Below, in pieces: positions 1 through 8,865 of a DNA stretch of 64,000 bases. The stretch's first letter is position 1; each line of letters begins with the position of its first letter. The stretch is from Bradyrhizobium diversitatis (GTDB lineage: Bacteria > Pseudomonadota > Alphaproteobacteria > Rhizobiales > Xanthobacteraceae). A program made the translations under genes and the position numbers. Under the pieces are notes generated by a model. The model saw nothing but the letters and a program-made list of their open reading frames with translations, was not told the origin of the DNA and made no database searches. The stretch spans positions 1 to 64,000 of the forward strand of contig NZ_JACEGD010000029.1 of assembly GCF_016031635.1 (NCBI RefSeq), read 5' to 3'.

Positions 1-1046
1 GGCGTCGCATGTGCGGCAGCCTCGAAGACGTGGCCATCCGGTACGGCCTTGTTGGACCCCGGCACGTTGCCGGTCAGGCGCGGCAGGTTCTGCGTCGCTT
101 CTTGCAGCAGGCTTGCGGCAAGGCCGGCGGACATGATCCGCGATGTCGCCGCCTGCGAAGCCCCGCCGGCGATGTCGGCGAGCACGGCAGCGGCGGGATT
201 GGCGCGGCCCGGCGTTTGCGGCTGTTGCGCGATTTCGATTGATGGCGATGCCGCCTGCGCCGTCCCGGCGGCCGGAGCCGGTGCGATGCCGACCTGCGGT
301 GTCCCCGCAGCGCCGGCAGGAATCGAAGCGCCTTGCGTCTGTGGTACGGCCCTCTCAATCGTGGCCAGCGCCTGCCGCAGCACCAGAAGCGCCGCCTTTA
401 GATCTGGCATTGTGCCTGACGACGGCGTCGCGCCTGCGGCGAGCGAAGCCTCGAGGAACAGACCCGACTTCTGGAATGCGGATTCGATATCGCCGCCGAC
501 AAGCCCTGTATCGAGCGGCGTCTGCTGCGCCAGCACGGCCAGCACCGCCTGCTTCAAGCCCGCGGGCAGATCGCTGCCGGTGACGACGGCGGCCAGATTG
601 GCAAACAGCGGCGCCTGGCTGCCCTGCCTGGTGACGGCATCAGCTGAAGCCACCGTGACGGCGACTTGCTCCGGAGGTGTCAGCGTGTTGCGCACGGCGC
701 CCGCCGACGACGCAAGCGGTGGGCTCCCCACCAGCGAGGCCGCACGCGGCGTCAGCGTGACCACGTCGGCGGCCCCCTCGCCCGCCCCGCCCACGACGGC
801 AAGGCGGACGGTGCCGTCGTTCCGCGACACCGCCAGCTGGAGATTTTGCCCGGGCGACAGCGCGATTTCCGACATCACGTCGAGCGATAGATTTGCGATC
901 GCGATCCGCACCAGACTGTCGGCGAGGACGCTGACGACTCTCGCATCGACGACACTGCCGGCTTGAAGCACAAGATCGGGCGTCGCCGCATCAGCCGAGG
1001 GGCTGGCGGCGCTGACGGGAGCAATGGAAGTGACCGGCGTCGGCAT
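1..1046 (-). CDS. FliK-like flagellar hook-length control protein, 3' end cut by window edge
   Basis: Reading the minus strand from an ATG at 1046 gives 348 codons without a stop up to the window edge, so the C-terminus is missing. The product is rich in Ala, Val, Pro and Gln. It starts MPTPVTSIAPVSAA and has an early segment LQAGSVVDARVVSVLADSLV followed by RIAIANLSLDV. That arrangement resembles proteins annotated in Bradyrhizobium as flagellar hook-length control protein FliK. The diagnostic FliK C-terminal domain lies outside the window, so the name rests on the N-terminal style only. It follows the ATP12 gene by 55 bases on the same strand. Open frames on the opposite strand here are its GC-rich shadows. 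Confidence 0.55.
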   Translation of the reverse strand, partial: MPTPVTSIAPVSAASPSADAATPDLVLQAGSVVDARVVSVLADSLVRIAIANLSLDVMSEIALSPGQNLQLAVSRNDGTVRLAVVGGAGEGAADVVTLTPRAASLVGSPPLASSAGAVRNTLTPPEQVAVTVASADAVTRQGSQAPLFANLAAVVTGSDLPAGLKQAVLAVLAQQTPLDTGLVGGDIESAFQKSGLFLEASLAAGATPSSGTMPDLKAALLVLRQALATIERAVPQTQGASIPAGAAGTPQVGIAPAPAAGTAQAASPSIEIAQQPQTPGRANPAAAVLADIAGGASQAATSRIMSAGLAASLLQEATQNLPRLTGNVPGSNKAVPDGHVFEAAAHAT

Positions 1047-1101
1047 CTCAGCGGCCTCAGGGAGCGCCGACCCACCGTAACGCCGCGTCGTAAACCTCTC
1101 G

Positions 1102-1896
1102 TTAAGGACCTGTGGTCCCGGCCGGGCTTGCGGCCGCCAGCACGGCCACGGCGGCCTCGAAATCCCTGAGGCGGATGGCCCGGCGGCTGGCTGCCTCCTC
1201 GTCCACGCCCCATTGCTCGGCGTTCCAGTCCTCGTCGACATGGGCGGCGGCCCAGACCTGGTTGGCGTCCCGTGCGCCATGGGCGAGTGCTAGCGCCAGC
1301 AGCGCCGAGCCGGTCAGGGTCGTCACCACATGGAGGGCGGCGACCGACCAGGCATCCTGCGGCAGCGCGGCGCGAGCCGCCCGAAGCGCCTGGTCCGGCT
1401 GCTTCACATGCATGATGCCCTCGGACAGGATGAAATGCGCACCCAGCGTCTCCGCCGCCCAGAACAGCACGGGATCCCAATGCGCTGCCTCGCGGGCGAC
1501 CAGTCCCTCGGGATGGCCGGCACGATAGAACAGCAGGTCGGACTCGAAATATCTGGCGAGGTCGTCGCTGACGAGCTCGACACGATCGACGACACCCTCC
1601 ACCACGCTGTTGGCGATCCGCGTCAGCGGCATGCTCATGGGGTCGATCGTCTCGCCCTGGGCCGCCCATTCCGCGGCCACCGCTTCGGCAAGGTCGCGCG
1701 AAGGGATGATCACCTGCCGACCGGACGGCGTACGGATCGGCTTGCCGTCGAGCACGACGGCATACCCGCCATCGGCCTCGCTCACGCTCGCCTCCTTGTA
1801 GAAGCGCTTGCGCTGCGGTGGACGCGCCGACCGGCGTGCCGCCTCGCGCGGATCGGGCGGGGTTTGCCCCGCAGCTTCATCGAACAATTCGCGCAT
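1102..1896 (-). CDS. ATP12 family F1-ATPase assembly chaperone
   Basis: A 264-residue protein of the ATP12 family, the chaperone that binds the F1 alpha subunit during ATP synthase assembly; alphaproteobacteria carry the bacterial relatives of the mitochondrial protein. Visible family features are the N-terminal segment RKRFYKEASV followed by GYAVVLDGKPIRTP, and then the core MPLTRIANSVVEGV with the acidic DDLARYFESDLLFYRA stretch. The ATG at 1896 is taken because it gives the family length and the N-terminal segment is conserved in style. It is acidic overall and has no signal peptide, so it should be cytoplasmic. The downstream neighbour on the same strand is the FliK-like gene. Confidence 0.9.
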   Translation of the reverse strand: MRELFDEAAGQTPPDPREAARRSARPPQRKRFYKEASVSEADGGYAVVLDGKPIRTPSGRQVIIPSRDLAEAVAAEWAAQGETIDPMSMPLTRIANSVVEGVVDRVELVSDDLARYFESDLLFYRAGHPEGLVAREAAHWDPVLFWAAETLGAHFILSEGIMHVKQPDQALRAARAALPQDAWSVAALHVVTTLTGSALLALALAHGARDANQVWAAAHVDEDWNAEQWGVDEEAASRRAIRLRDFEAAVAVLAAASPAGTTGP

Positions 1897-2048
1897 CTCG
1901 GTTTTTCAGTCTCTGCCGCTGAATGCCAGGCTTTTAGGATAAAACCGGCAGCCGATAAAGCGAGCGGCGGGCATGAGGGAACTTGGCCGGCGTTGCGGCC
2001 CTGTTGGCCGGGGCGTTGGCCGCTAGCGGACAGGAGATCCAATCGACC

Positions 2049-2345
2049 CTAGTTCGCGCATCTGAGCGCATAGGTGCCGCGGTGAGCGGGGCCCAGCCCC
2101 GCGCCAGCGGCGTCCTCGAGGCACTTTGAAAAGCGATCACTGAACGAATTACGCGGGAGCGGCCGGTAGTTGTAGCTCGGCTGCGCATCGATCCGCGGCA
2201 TCTTCGGCACCTCGAGCTTCGGCGGCGGTGGCGGCGAAGGCGGCGGAACGACCTGCGTGGGGCCCGGCAGCACAATCTGTGCCTGAGCCACCTGCCCCAA
2301 GAGCAGTGCGGTCAAAACCATGAGACAGAGCGAGAACCGTTTCAT
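2049..2345 (-). CDS. small secreted proline-rich protein of unknown function
   Basis: A 98-residue protein beginning MKRFSLCLMVLTALLLGQ, a clear signal peptide with cleavage likely after AQA near residue 23. The mature part has a Pro-rich patch (PPPSPPPPPK) and then a short C-terminal segment with two cysteines (SKCLEDAAG and ALRCAN) that could form a disulfide in the periplasm. I do not recognise a named family. It sits between the pseudouridine synthase and the ATP12 gene on the same strand, with 45 bases to the former. Codon usage looks like that of the neighbours. Confidence 0.75.
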   Translation of the reverse strand: MKRFSLCLMVLTALLLGQVAQAQIVLPGPTQVVPPPSPPPPPKLEVPKMPRIDAQPSYNYRPLPRNSFSDRFSKCLEDAAGAGLGPAHRGTYALRCAN

Positions 2346-2390
2346 GGTCGATATGTTGTGCTCCGATCGCCCCCGTTCAACCTGACTTAA

Positions 2391-3605
2391 CTATTCTTCA
2401 GGCGCGTTCTCGATCGGATCAAATCTGGTTGCATCCAGTCCGAGCAGGTTCCACGACTGCTGCATATGCGGTGGCAACGGCGCGGTGGCGTCGATCACGC
2501 CGCCGCGCGGGTGCGGGATGACGATGCGGCGTGCCAAGAGATGCAGCCGGTTCTGCAAGCCGCCCGGCAGCTGCCAGTTCTCGATGTTGAAATATTTGGG
2601 ATCACCGACGATCGGATGGCCGATATGGGCCATGTGGGCACGCAACTGGTGGGTGCGCCCCGTCACCGGCTTCAGCGACACCCAGGTCAGCTTGTTGCCG
2701 GCGGTCTCGACCACTGCATAATAGGTCACCGCGTGGCTCGCGCCCTCATCGCCATGCTGGGCGATGCGCATGATGGTGTCGTCCTCGCTCTCTTCCTTGG
2801 CGAGGAAGGTCGAGATGCGGCCCTGCTTGGGCTTCGGCAGGCCCGGCACCAGGGCCCAATAGACCTTTCGTGCCGAGCGCGAGCGGAATGCACCGGTCAG
2901 ATGCGAGGCCGCGAAGCGCGTCTTGGCGATCAGGAGACAGCCCGACGTCTCCCTGTCGATGCGGTGCACGAGCCGCGGCTTCTGGCCCTTGGCGTCGCGC
3001 ATCACCTCCAGCATTTGATCGATGTGCCGCGTCATGCCCGACCCGCCCTGCACCGCAAGGCCGGCCGGCTTGTTCAGGACGAGGACGTCGTCGTCCTCGT
3101 AGATCGTCATCTCCTTCAGCGCCTTGAGCGTCTTTTGCGCAGCGTCCGAGAGCTCCCCGACGACCTTCGGTGCGTCGAGCTTCAGCGGCGGAATGCGGAC
3201 GCTCTGCCCCTCCTCGAGGCGATCCTTGCTGTCGACGCGCTTGCCGTCGACGCGCAGCTCGCCTTTGCGGACGACGCGCTGGATGTGGGAGAACGACAGG
3301 CCGGGAAAGCGCGCTTCGAGGAAACGGTCGACGCGCATGTTGTTCTCGTCCGCCGTCACGGTGACGGTCTGGACCTTGGTCGGCAGCAATGCTTCGACCG
3401 GCTTTGCCGGAACGGCCTTTTCCAGCACAGCCTTGGGCGCGCGCCGCTCAGCCCGTTCGCCCGCAAAGCGCGGCGGCTTGCTGCCGGGCTTGCCGCCCGG
3501 CCGTGGCCCGGCCTTCTTTGCGCTGCGCGCCTGATGCGGACGCGCGTCCTCGCGCTCGTCTCGCGAACGCGGCCTTGGATTCATTCTCTTGATGCGGCGG
3601 CTCAT
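2391..3605 (-). CDS. RluA-family rRNA pseudouridine synthase with basic N-terminal extension
   Basis: 404 residues. Residues 1-80 are a disordered, Arg/Lys/Pro-rich extension. Residues 88-140 form an S4 RNA-binding domain (MRVDRFLEARFPGLSFSHIQ). The rest is the RluA/RluC catalytic domain with the signature HRIDRETSG at 214-222, where Asp217 is the expected catalytic aspartate. Family members isomerise uridines in 23S rRNA; S4 plus this signature fits RluC or RluD, but the target site cannot be read from sequence. The extension makes it longer than the usual ~320 residues and is common in alphaproteobacterial homologues. It lies 52 bases downstream of rarA on the same strand. Confidence 0.88.
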   Translation of the reverse strand: MSRRIKRMNPRPRSRDEREDARPHQARSAKKAGPRPGGKPGSKPPRFAGERAERRAPKAVLEKAVPAKPVEALLPTKVQTVTVTADENNMRVDRFLEARFPGLSFSHIQRVVRKGELRVDGKRVDSKDRLEEGQSVRIPPLKLDAPKVVGELSDAAQKTLKALKEMTIYEDDDVLVLNKPAGLAVQGGSGMTRHIDQMLEVMRDAKGQKPRLVHRIDRETSGCLLIAKTRFAASHLTGAFRSRSARKVYWALVPGLPKPKQGRISTFLAKEESEDDTIMRIAQHGDEGASHAVTYYAVVETAGNKLTWVSLKPVTGRTHQLRAHMAHIGHPIVGDPKYFNIENWQLPGGLQNRLHLLARRIVIPHPRGGVIDATAPLPPHMQQSWNLLGLDATRFDPIENAPEE

Positions 3606-3657
3606 GATTGCCTGCCTAGCCTAAAAGCGGCCATTCGTCACGACGAAATGGTCGCCT

Positions 3658-4995
3658 CTAGCGCGAACCGCCCCGCTCCTTTCGCAGCTTGGCCCAGTAA
3701 TCCAGCCGCTTCCTGATCTCCCGCTCGAAGCCGCGTTCGGGCGGATCGTAGAAGGTCTGGCGGCCGAGAGCCTCCGGAAAGTAGTCCTGGCCGGAGAAGG
3801 CGTCGGGAGCGTCGTGGTCGTATTCGTACGCTGCGCCGTAGCCTTCCGACTTCATCAGCTTGGTCGGGGAATTGAGGATGTGCTTCGGCGGCAGCAGCGA
3901 GCCGGCCTGCCTGGCGACCTGCATCGCCGTGCCGAACGCGGTGTAGACCGCGTTCGATTTCGGTGCGGTGGCGAGATAGACGACGGCCTGCGCGATGGCG
4001 AGCTCGCCCTCGGGATGGCCGAGAAAGTCGAAGGCGTCCTTGGCCGCATTGGCGATGACGAGGGCCTGCGGATCGGCAAGCCCGATGTCCTCGACCGCCA
4101 TGCGCACGACACGACGGGCCAGGAACAACGGATCCTCGCCGGCATCGAGCATGCGGGCAAGGTAATACAGCGCGGCGTCGGGATCGGAGCCGCGCACCGA
4201 CTTATGCAGCGCCGAAATCAGGTTGTAATGGCCGTCGGCCGACTTGTCGTAGATCGGCGCGCGGCGTTGCAGGATGTCCTGCAACTGCGCGGCATTGAAA
4301 ATCTCGTCCGCCCGCGCCGAACGCCATACCTCTTCGGCAAGCGTCAGCGAGGCGCGGCCGTCGCCGTCGGCCATGCGCACCAGCACCGCGCGCGCCTCCG
4401 CATCGAGCGGCAGCTTCCTGCCCTCGACCGCCTCGGCATGTGCGAAAAGCTTTTCGATCGCGGCGGCATCGAGCGAACGAAACACCAGCACGCGCGCGCG
4501 GGACAGGAGCGCCGCGTTGAGCTCGAAGGACGGGTTCTCGGTGGTGGCGCCGACCATGACCACGGTGCCGTCTTCCATCACGGGCAGAAAGGAATCCTGC
4601 TGGGCGCGGTTGAAGCGATGCACCTCGTCCACGAAGAGCAGCGTGCCCTTGCCCATCTCGCGGCGGGCGCGCGCGGCATCGAAAGCCTTCTTGAGATCGG
4701 CGACGCCGGAGAACACCGCGGAGATCTGTTCAAAATGCAGATCGGTGGCATCCGCCAGCAGCCGCGCCACCGTTGTCTTGCCGGTGCCCGGCGGGCCCCA
4801 GAACACCAGCGAGCCGAGCGTGCGCGTTTCCAGCATGCGCGTCAGCGCACCGTCGGGGCCGAGGATATGGTCCTGACCGACGACCTCCGACAGCGCGCGC
4901 GGCCGCAGCCGGTCCGGCAGCGGATGCGGCGCCTCGTGGTCGAGCCCCGCCGCGGCAAAGAGAGTCGGCGTCTGCTGTGGTCGCTTCGGACTCAT
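3658..4995 (-). CDS. rarA: replication-associated recombination ATPase RarA (MgsA)
   Basis: A 445-residue AAA+ ATPase of the RarA/MgsA/WRNIP1 family, which acts at stalled replication forks and resembles clamp-loader subunits. Walker A GPPGTGKT is at 67-74 and Walker B LLFVDEVHRFN around 119-129. Sensor 1 reads GATTENPSF, and the segment LLSRARVLVF contains the arginine finger. The C-terminal tetramerisation part has the family stretch YEYDHDAPDAFSGQDYFPE. The start ATG overlaps the stop of the protease gene by four bases (ATGA at 4992-4995), so the two are translationally coupled. Length and motif order match the family. Confidence 0.95.
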   Translation of the reverse strand: MSPKRPQQTPTLFAAAGLDHEAPHPLPDRLRPRALSEVVGQDHILGPDGALTRMLETRTLGSLVFWGPPGTGKTTVARLLADATDLHFEQISAVFSGVADLKKAFDAARARREMGKGTLLFVDEVHRFNRAQQDSFLPVMEDGTVVMVGATTENPSFELNAALLSRARVLVFRSLDAAAIEKLFAHAEAVEGRKLPLDAEARAVLVRMADGDGRASLTLAEEVWRSARADEIFNAAQLQDILQRRAPIYDKSADGHYNLISALHKSVRGSDPDAALYYLARMLDAGEDPLFLARRVVRMAVEDIGLADPQALVIANAAKDAFDFLGHPEGELAIAQAVVYLATAPKSNAVYTAFGTAMQVARQAGSLLPPKHILNSPTKLMKSEGYGAAYEYDHDAPDAFSGQDYFPEALGRQTFYDPPERGFEREIRKRLDYWAKLRKERGGSR

Positions 4996-6398
4996 CCGCC
5001 CAACGTGACGTTGATCTGCTGGCCGCCGCGCACCAGCGTGATGCGCCAGATCCGCGACCGCTCGCCTGCGGCCTTCTCGAGATCGCCGGTCTTGCTGATC
5101 TTCTGGTTGTTGACGGCCAGGATGATGTCGCCTTTCTGGAAGCCGACATTGGCCGCCGCGGTATCGCCGCCGATATCGGTGATCACGACGCCTTCGGTAT
5201 CAGCGTCCAGACGCAGCTCGTCAGCGACCGCGGGCGTGATGGTCGAGACCTTCGCGCCCTGGAACGGCGAGCGAGCGGTGACGACGAGCTCGCTGCGCCC
5301 GGTATCGGGCGCGGTCTCCAGCGCCACGGTCAGCTTGACCGGCTTGCTGCCGCGCTGCACGTCGATCTGCGCGGTGCCGCCGAGCGGACGGGTTGCGAAA
5401 CGGTAGTCGAAGGCGTTGGGATCATCGACAGTCTGGCCGTCGATGCCGGTGATGAGGTCGGAGGATTTCAGACCAGCCTTCGCTGCGGGGCCGTTGGGCA
5501 CCACGCTTGCGACCAACGCACCGGTCGGCGAGCGCAGGCCGAGGCTTTCCGCGATCTCCGGAGTCACCGCCTGCAATTTTGCCCCGAGCCACGGCCGCTT
5601 CACTGCCTTGCCGCCGCTCTTGGCTGATGCGACGACGACGCGCACCATGTTGGCGGGAATCGCAAAGCCGATGCCCTGCGAGCCGCCGGAGCGCGAATAG
5701 ATCGCGGTGTTGATACCGGCGAGCTTGCCGCTCATGTCGACCAGCGCGCCGCCGGAATTGCCGGGATTGATCGGCGCATCGGTCTGGATGAAGAACTGGT
5801 AGTCGGTGATGCCGACTTGCGTGCGCGCCAGCGCCGAGATGATGCCGTGGGTCACGGTCTGGCCGACACCGAAGGGATTGCCGATCGCCAGCACGACGTC
5901 GCCGACCAACAGTTCATCGGAATTCGTGAAATCGAGGGTCGGAAATTTTTCCTTGGCGTCTTTCAGGCGCAGCACGGCGAGATCGGTACGCGAATCCTTC
6001 AGCAGGATCTCGGCCTCGAACTCGCGCTTGTCCGACAGCGACACTTTCACCTGGTCCGCGCCTTCGATGACGTGGACATTGGTGACGACGAGACCGGAGG
6101 CATCGACGATGACGCCCGAGCCGAGCGAGCGCTGCATCTGCTCGGGCTGCTGACCCGGCACGCCGAAGAAGCGGCGGAAGATCGGGTCGTCCAGCAGCGG
6201 ATTGCGGCTCTGCACCACCTTGGCGGCATAGACGTTGACGACCGCGGGCTGCACCCGTTGCACGATCGGCGCATAGGACATCCGCAGCTCGGCCGGCGAC
6301 GACGGGACGCGGCGGTCCTGCGCTGAGGCCGGATTGAAATGGGCCGAAAAGGCTATGCACAAGGCCGTGAGGACGGCGGTCCAGATCGATCGAAACAT
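4992..6398 (-). CDS. Do-family periplasmic serine protease (DegP/DegQ type)
   Basis: 468 residues. Residues 1-27 are a signal peptide ending PASAQD. The trypsin-like domain carries His109 (TNVHVIEG), Asp139 (SRTDLAVL) and the nucleophile Ser215 in NPGNSGGAL, so the catalytic triad is intact. Two PDZ domains follow (from PWLGAKLQAV and from PFQGAKVSTI). It would act in periplasmic protein quality control. It is first in a two-gene unit with rarA, coupled by a four-base overlap. A TATATT-like -10 element lies about 30 bases upstream of the ATG on the minus strand, but I see no convincing -35. The DegP versus DegQ assignment is not possible from sequence alone. Confidence 0.93.
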   Translation of the reverse strand: MFRSIWTAVLTALCIAFSAHFNPASAQDRRVPSSPAELRMSYAPIVQRVQPAVVNVYAAKVVQSRNPLLDDPIFRRFFGVPGQQPEQMQRSLGSGVIVDASGLVVTNVHVIEGADQVKVSLSDKREFEAEILLKDSRTDLAVLRLKDAKEKFPTLDFTNSDELLVGDVVLAIGNPFGVGQTVTHGIISALARTQVGITDYQFFIQTDAPINPGNSGGALVDMSGKLAGINTAIYSRSGGSQGIGFAIPANMVRVVVASAKSGGKAVKRPWLGAKLQAVTPEIAESLGLRSPTGALVASVVPNGPAAKAGLKSSDLITGIDGQTVDDPNAFDYRFATRPLGGTAQIDVQRGSKPVKLTVALETAPDTGRSELVVTARSPFQGAKVSTITPAVADELRLDADTEGVVITDIGGDTAAANVGFQKGDIILAVNNQKISKTGDLEKAAGERSRIWRITLVRGGQQINVTLGG

Positions 6399-6695
6399 TC
6401 CTACCTCTCGGAAAAGACGCCGGAATATAGGCGCGTTCGCCCCTCAATAGAAGGCCGCCGGGCGGCAATATTCGGCCCTTCGCCGCCGTGTCCGGCATGC
6501 AAGGGTGTCGTGCGAATCGGCAATTTGCCCGGGCGGCGGATTGGCATGATGTGCGTCATCTTGCATGGTGGTGTGAAGCGGATTCGGTTGCGGCGAATTT
6601 ACATCAGTGGGAACCCACGCAACCGATCGCAGCGTCGCGGGGCAGTCATCGATCACACTTAGGCTCTCCGTTCGCGACTTGGGGAAGACAGTCAG
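6399..6695. other. divergent intergenic region between protease and porin genes
   Basis: About 300 bases separate two divergently transcribed genes, so it should carry both promoters. I see no strong sigma-70 pair, no convincing Pho box and no RNA gene. The short open frames crossing it have no family features. Confidence 0.5.
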
Positions 6696-8324
6696 ATGAT
6701 GGAGGCGTACGTGAGCACAACACGAATTACGGCTGCAGCGATTGGTCTCGCCGGCGCACTGGCAGCCTCGCAGGCCCAGGCCCAATCGGCAAGCAGCAGC
6801 GAGCAGGAGATCGCGCTGCTGAAGCAGCAGTTGAAGATGCTGGAGCAGAAGCTCGACAAGCTCCAGAGTCAAACCGCGGCGAACACGGCGGCCGCGGCGA
6901 AAGCCAGAGCCGAAGCGAAGGCTGAAGCGAAAGCCGAAGCGCGTTCGGCGGCAAAGGCCGTCGTTGCCAACGCCAATGCGGCGATTCCGGTCAAGGGGCC
7001 GGCGCCGGCATCCGGCGTCGTCGTCACGATGCCGAACAACCGGCCGACGATCTGCACCGCCGATCAGGCCAATTGCGTCGCCATCACCGGCCGCCTGCAC
7101 TACGATGTCGGCGGCTATGACTATCGCCCCAATACCGCGGCCACCGTGCCGCAGAAGCTCGACAGCGGCCAGAACGTCCGTCGCGCGCGCATCGGCGTCG
7201 CCGGCAAGTTCTTCAACGACTGGAACTTCGCGCTGATCTACGATTTCGGCGGCTCCTCCGACGGATTTGGCGGCGCCGCGCCGGGATCGCTGCCGGGCGG
7301 CGGCCTCTCCGGCGTCGAGAACGCGTATATCAGCTACACCGGCCTTAAGCCGTTCGGCGGCAAGATGGCAATCGAGGCCGGCATCATGGATCTGCCCTAC
7401 ACGCTCGACGAGGCGACGAGCTCAAACGACATCATGTTCATGGAACGCGCCTCACCCGGTATTATCGCCACCAACATCGCCGCCGGCGACTTCCGCTCCG
7501 CGGCCGGTGCGCGCTGGTTCAACGACCAGCTCTGGATCGGCGGCTATGTCACGGGACCGTCGACCGGAGCGATCCATTCCGCCTCGAGCGCTTCGCCGCC
7601 CGGCACCAGCGAGCAGTACGGCGCGGTGGCGCGCGTCGCCGGCAACCCAATCAGCGGCAAGGACTATTCGGTGCACATCGGCGCCGACGCGCAATGGCTG
7701 ATCCAGCCGCCGCGCAACCTGATCGCCAATACGCAGACGGTCACGCTCAGCGATCGCCCGGAATTGCGTCTCGACCCGACCACGCTTGTCTCCACCGGCG
7801 CCATCGCCAATGTCTCGGGGGCGCAGGTCTACAGCATCGAAGCGGCCGCGACCTACGGGCCGCTCATCGTCCAGGGCGAGTACTTCTGGTACAACGTCGA
7901 TCGCACCGCCAATACCGGCGTGCCGCTGGTCGGCGCACCGAGCCTGAAATTCCAGGGCGGCTATGCGCAGGCCGGCTACGTGTTGACGGGCGAGAGCCGG
8001 ACTTACAATGCCGCGGCCGCGGCCTATCATGGCGTCAAGCCGGCGCATCCGTTCTCGCTCGACGGCGGCGGCTGGGGGGCGTGGGAGATCGCGGGGCGTT
8101 TCTCGACGATTGACCTCAACGATCAGCTCGCAACCGCGGCCGGCGTCGCAGGCGGGCGGCAGACCGTCTACACGCTGGCGCTCAACTGGTACGTCAACGG
8201 CAACGTCCGCTTCATGCTCGACTATCTGCACGGCACGGTGTCGCGACAGGCTTCGCCGATCTCGACTGCCGATGTCGGCTCGAAGTTCGACGCGGTCGCG
8301 ATGCGCACGCAGTTCGCGTTCTGA
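6696..8324 (+). CDS. OprO/OprP-type outer-membrane porin
   Basis: 542 residues with a signal peptide ending in ASQAQAQ. A coiled coil follows, with heptads around EQEIALLKQQLKMLEQKLDK that probably trimerise, then an Ala/Lys/Glu linker and a long beta-barrel. The barrel has repeated aromatic strands and ends in Phe, as expected for BAM-dependent insertion. The early barrel segment VRRARIGVAGKFFNDWN is typical of the phosphate-selective porin O/P fold; real substrate preference is unknown. The start is uncertain: ATG at 6696 or 6699, or GTG at 6711. The GTG has a perfect GGAGG at 6701-6705 with a 5-base spacer and begins directly with the signal peptide, so it is a strong alternative. Confidence 0.88.
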   Translation: MMEAYVSTTRITAAAIGLAGALAASQAQAQSASSSEQEIALLKQQLKMLEQKLDKLQSQTAANTAAAAKARAEAKAEAKAEARSAAKAVVANANAAIPVKGPAPASGVVVTMPNNRPTICTADQANCVAITGRLHYDVGGYDYRPNTAATVPQKLDSGQNVRRARIGVAGKFFNDWNFALIYDFGGSSDGFGGAAPGSLPGGGLSGVENAYISYTGLKPFGGKMAIEAGIMDLPYTLDEATSSNDIMFMERASPGIIATNIAAGDFRSAAGARWFNDQLWIGGYVTGPSTGAIHSASSASPPGTSEQYGAVARVAGNPISGKDYSVHIGADAQWLIQPPRNLIANTQTVTLSDRPELRLDPTTLVSTGAIANVSGAQVYSIEAAATYGPLIVQGEYFWYNVDRTANTGVPLVGAPSLKFQGGYAQAGYVLTGESRTYNAAAAAYHGVKPAHPFSLDGGGWGAWEIAGRFSTIDLNDQLATAAGVAGGRQTVYTLALNWYVNGNVRFMLDYLHGTVSRQASPISTADVGSKFDAVAMRTQFAF

Positions 8325-8335
8325 CGCTCACCTTT

Positions 8336-8363
8336 TCCGGGAGCGGTACGATCCGCTCCCGGA
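8336..8363. terminator. hairpin between convergent genes, putative bidirectional terminator
   Basis: Perfect 11-base arms TCCGGGAGCGG (8336-8346) and CCGCTCCCGGA (8353-8363) with a 6-base loop lie between the porin stop and the HxlR stop. There is no T-run on either side, so termination is inferred from position and stem stability. Confidence 0.55.
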
Positions 8364-8366
8364 GGC

Positions 8367-8744
8367 TCACGCCGCGCGCTTCGGCTTGCTCACCACCACC
8401 GGCGGCGGCGCGCAGGACAGCCGCTCCTGATGGCTCTCGCCCCAGGCCTTCAGAATGTCGATGACAGGCCTGAGGCTCTCGCCGAGCTCGGACAGGCAAT
8501 ATTCCACGCGCGGCGGCACCTCGGCATAGACCTTTCGGATGACCAGCTTGTCCTCCTCGAGCGCGCGCAGCTGCTTCGTGAGCATGCGCTGGGTGATGCC
8601 GGGCATCCGGCGGCGCAATTCGCCGAAGCGCTGGGTGCCGCTCTGGAGGTGATAGAGGATCACGCCCTTCCACTTGCCGTCGATCAGGTCCAGCGTCGCC
8701 TCGACCGAGCAGCCGGGACGACGGGCAAAATTGCGCCGCTTCAT
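8367..8744 (-). CDS. HxlR-family winged-helix transcriptional regulator
   Basis: About 125 residues from the ATG at 8744; an upstream in-frame TTG at 8768 would add eight residues but is less likely. The fold is the HxlR/MarR-like winged helix with family landmarks CSVEATLDLIDGKWKGVIL, RFGELRRRMPGITQRMLTKQ and YCLSELGESLRPV. The single Cys in the first helix is the residue that senses quinones, aldehydes or electrophiles in several HxlR proteins. The gene is divergent from a quinone oxidoreductase, the classic arrangement in which the regulator controls the neighbouring detoxification enzyme. The C-terminal tail after the domain is Pro/Val/Lys-rich. Confidence 0.9.
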   Translation of the reverse strand: MKRRNFARRPGCSVEATLDLIDGKWKGVILYHLQSGTQRFGELRRRMPGITQRMLTKQLRALEEDKLVIRKVYAEVPPRVEYCLSELGESLRPVIDILKAWGESHQERLSCAPPPVVVSKPKRAA

Positions 8745-8757
8745 GCGTGTTTTCCCA

Positions 8758-8779
8758 ATAGTATCCAAACAGGGACTAT
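8758..8779. promoter_or_regulatory. candidate operator for the HxlR regulator
   Basis: An inverted repeat ATAGT (8758-8762), 12-base spacer, ACTAT (8775-8779) lies in the divergent spacer just upstream of the regulator ATG. HxlR-family dimers bind short dyads of this size. The site is read by eye and not verified. Confidence 0.35.
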
Positions 8780-8865
8780 CTCCCCGAATTTACAGTACTT
8801 GCCAATTTGAAGCCAGGGCGACAGTTAGAGCGGCAGGCGAACAGCCCATCTGATGGAGACAAGCC

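Noticed and set aside
49..966. 305-codon plus-strand frame at the left edge
   Set aside because: The minus frame here gives a more protein-like sequence continuous with the FliK-like gene; the plus frame is Arg/Cys/Thr-biased without a domain.
6399..6695. Pho box for the OprO/P-like porin
   Set aside because: No pair of CTGTCAT-like 7-mers at the needed spacing.
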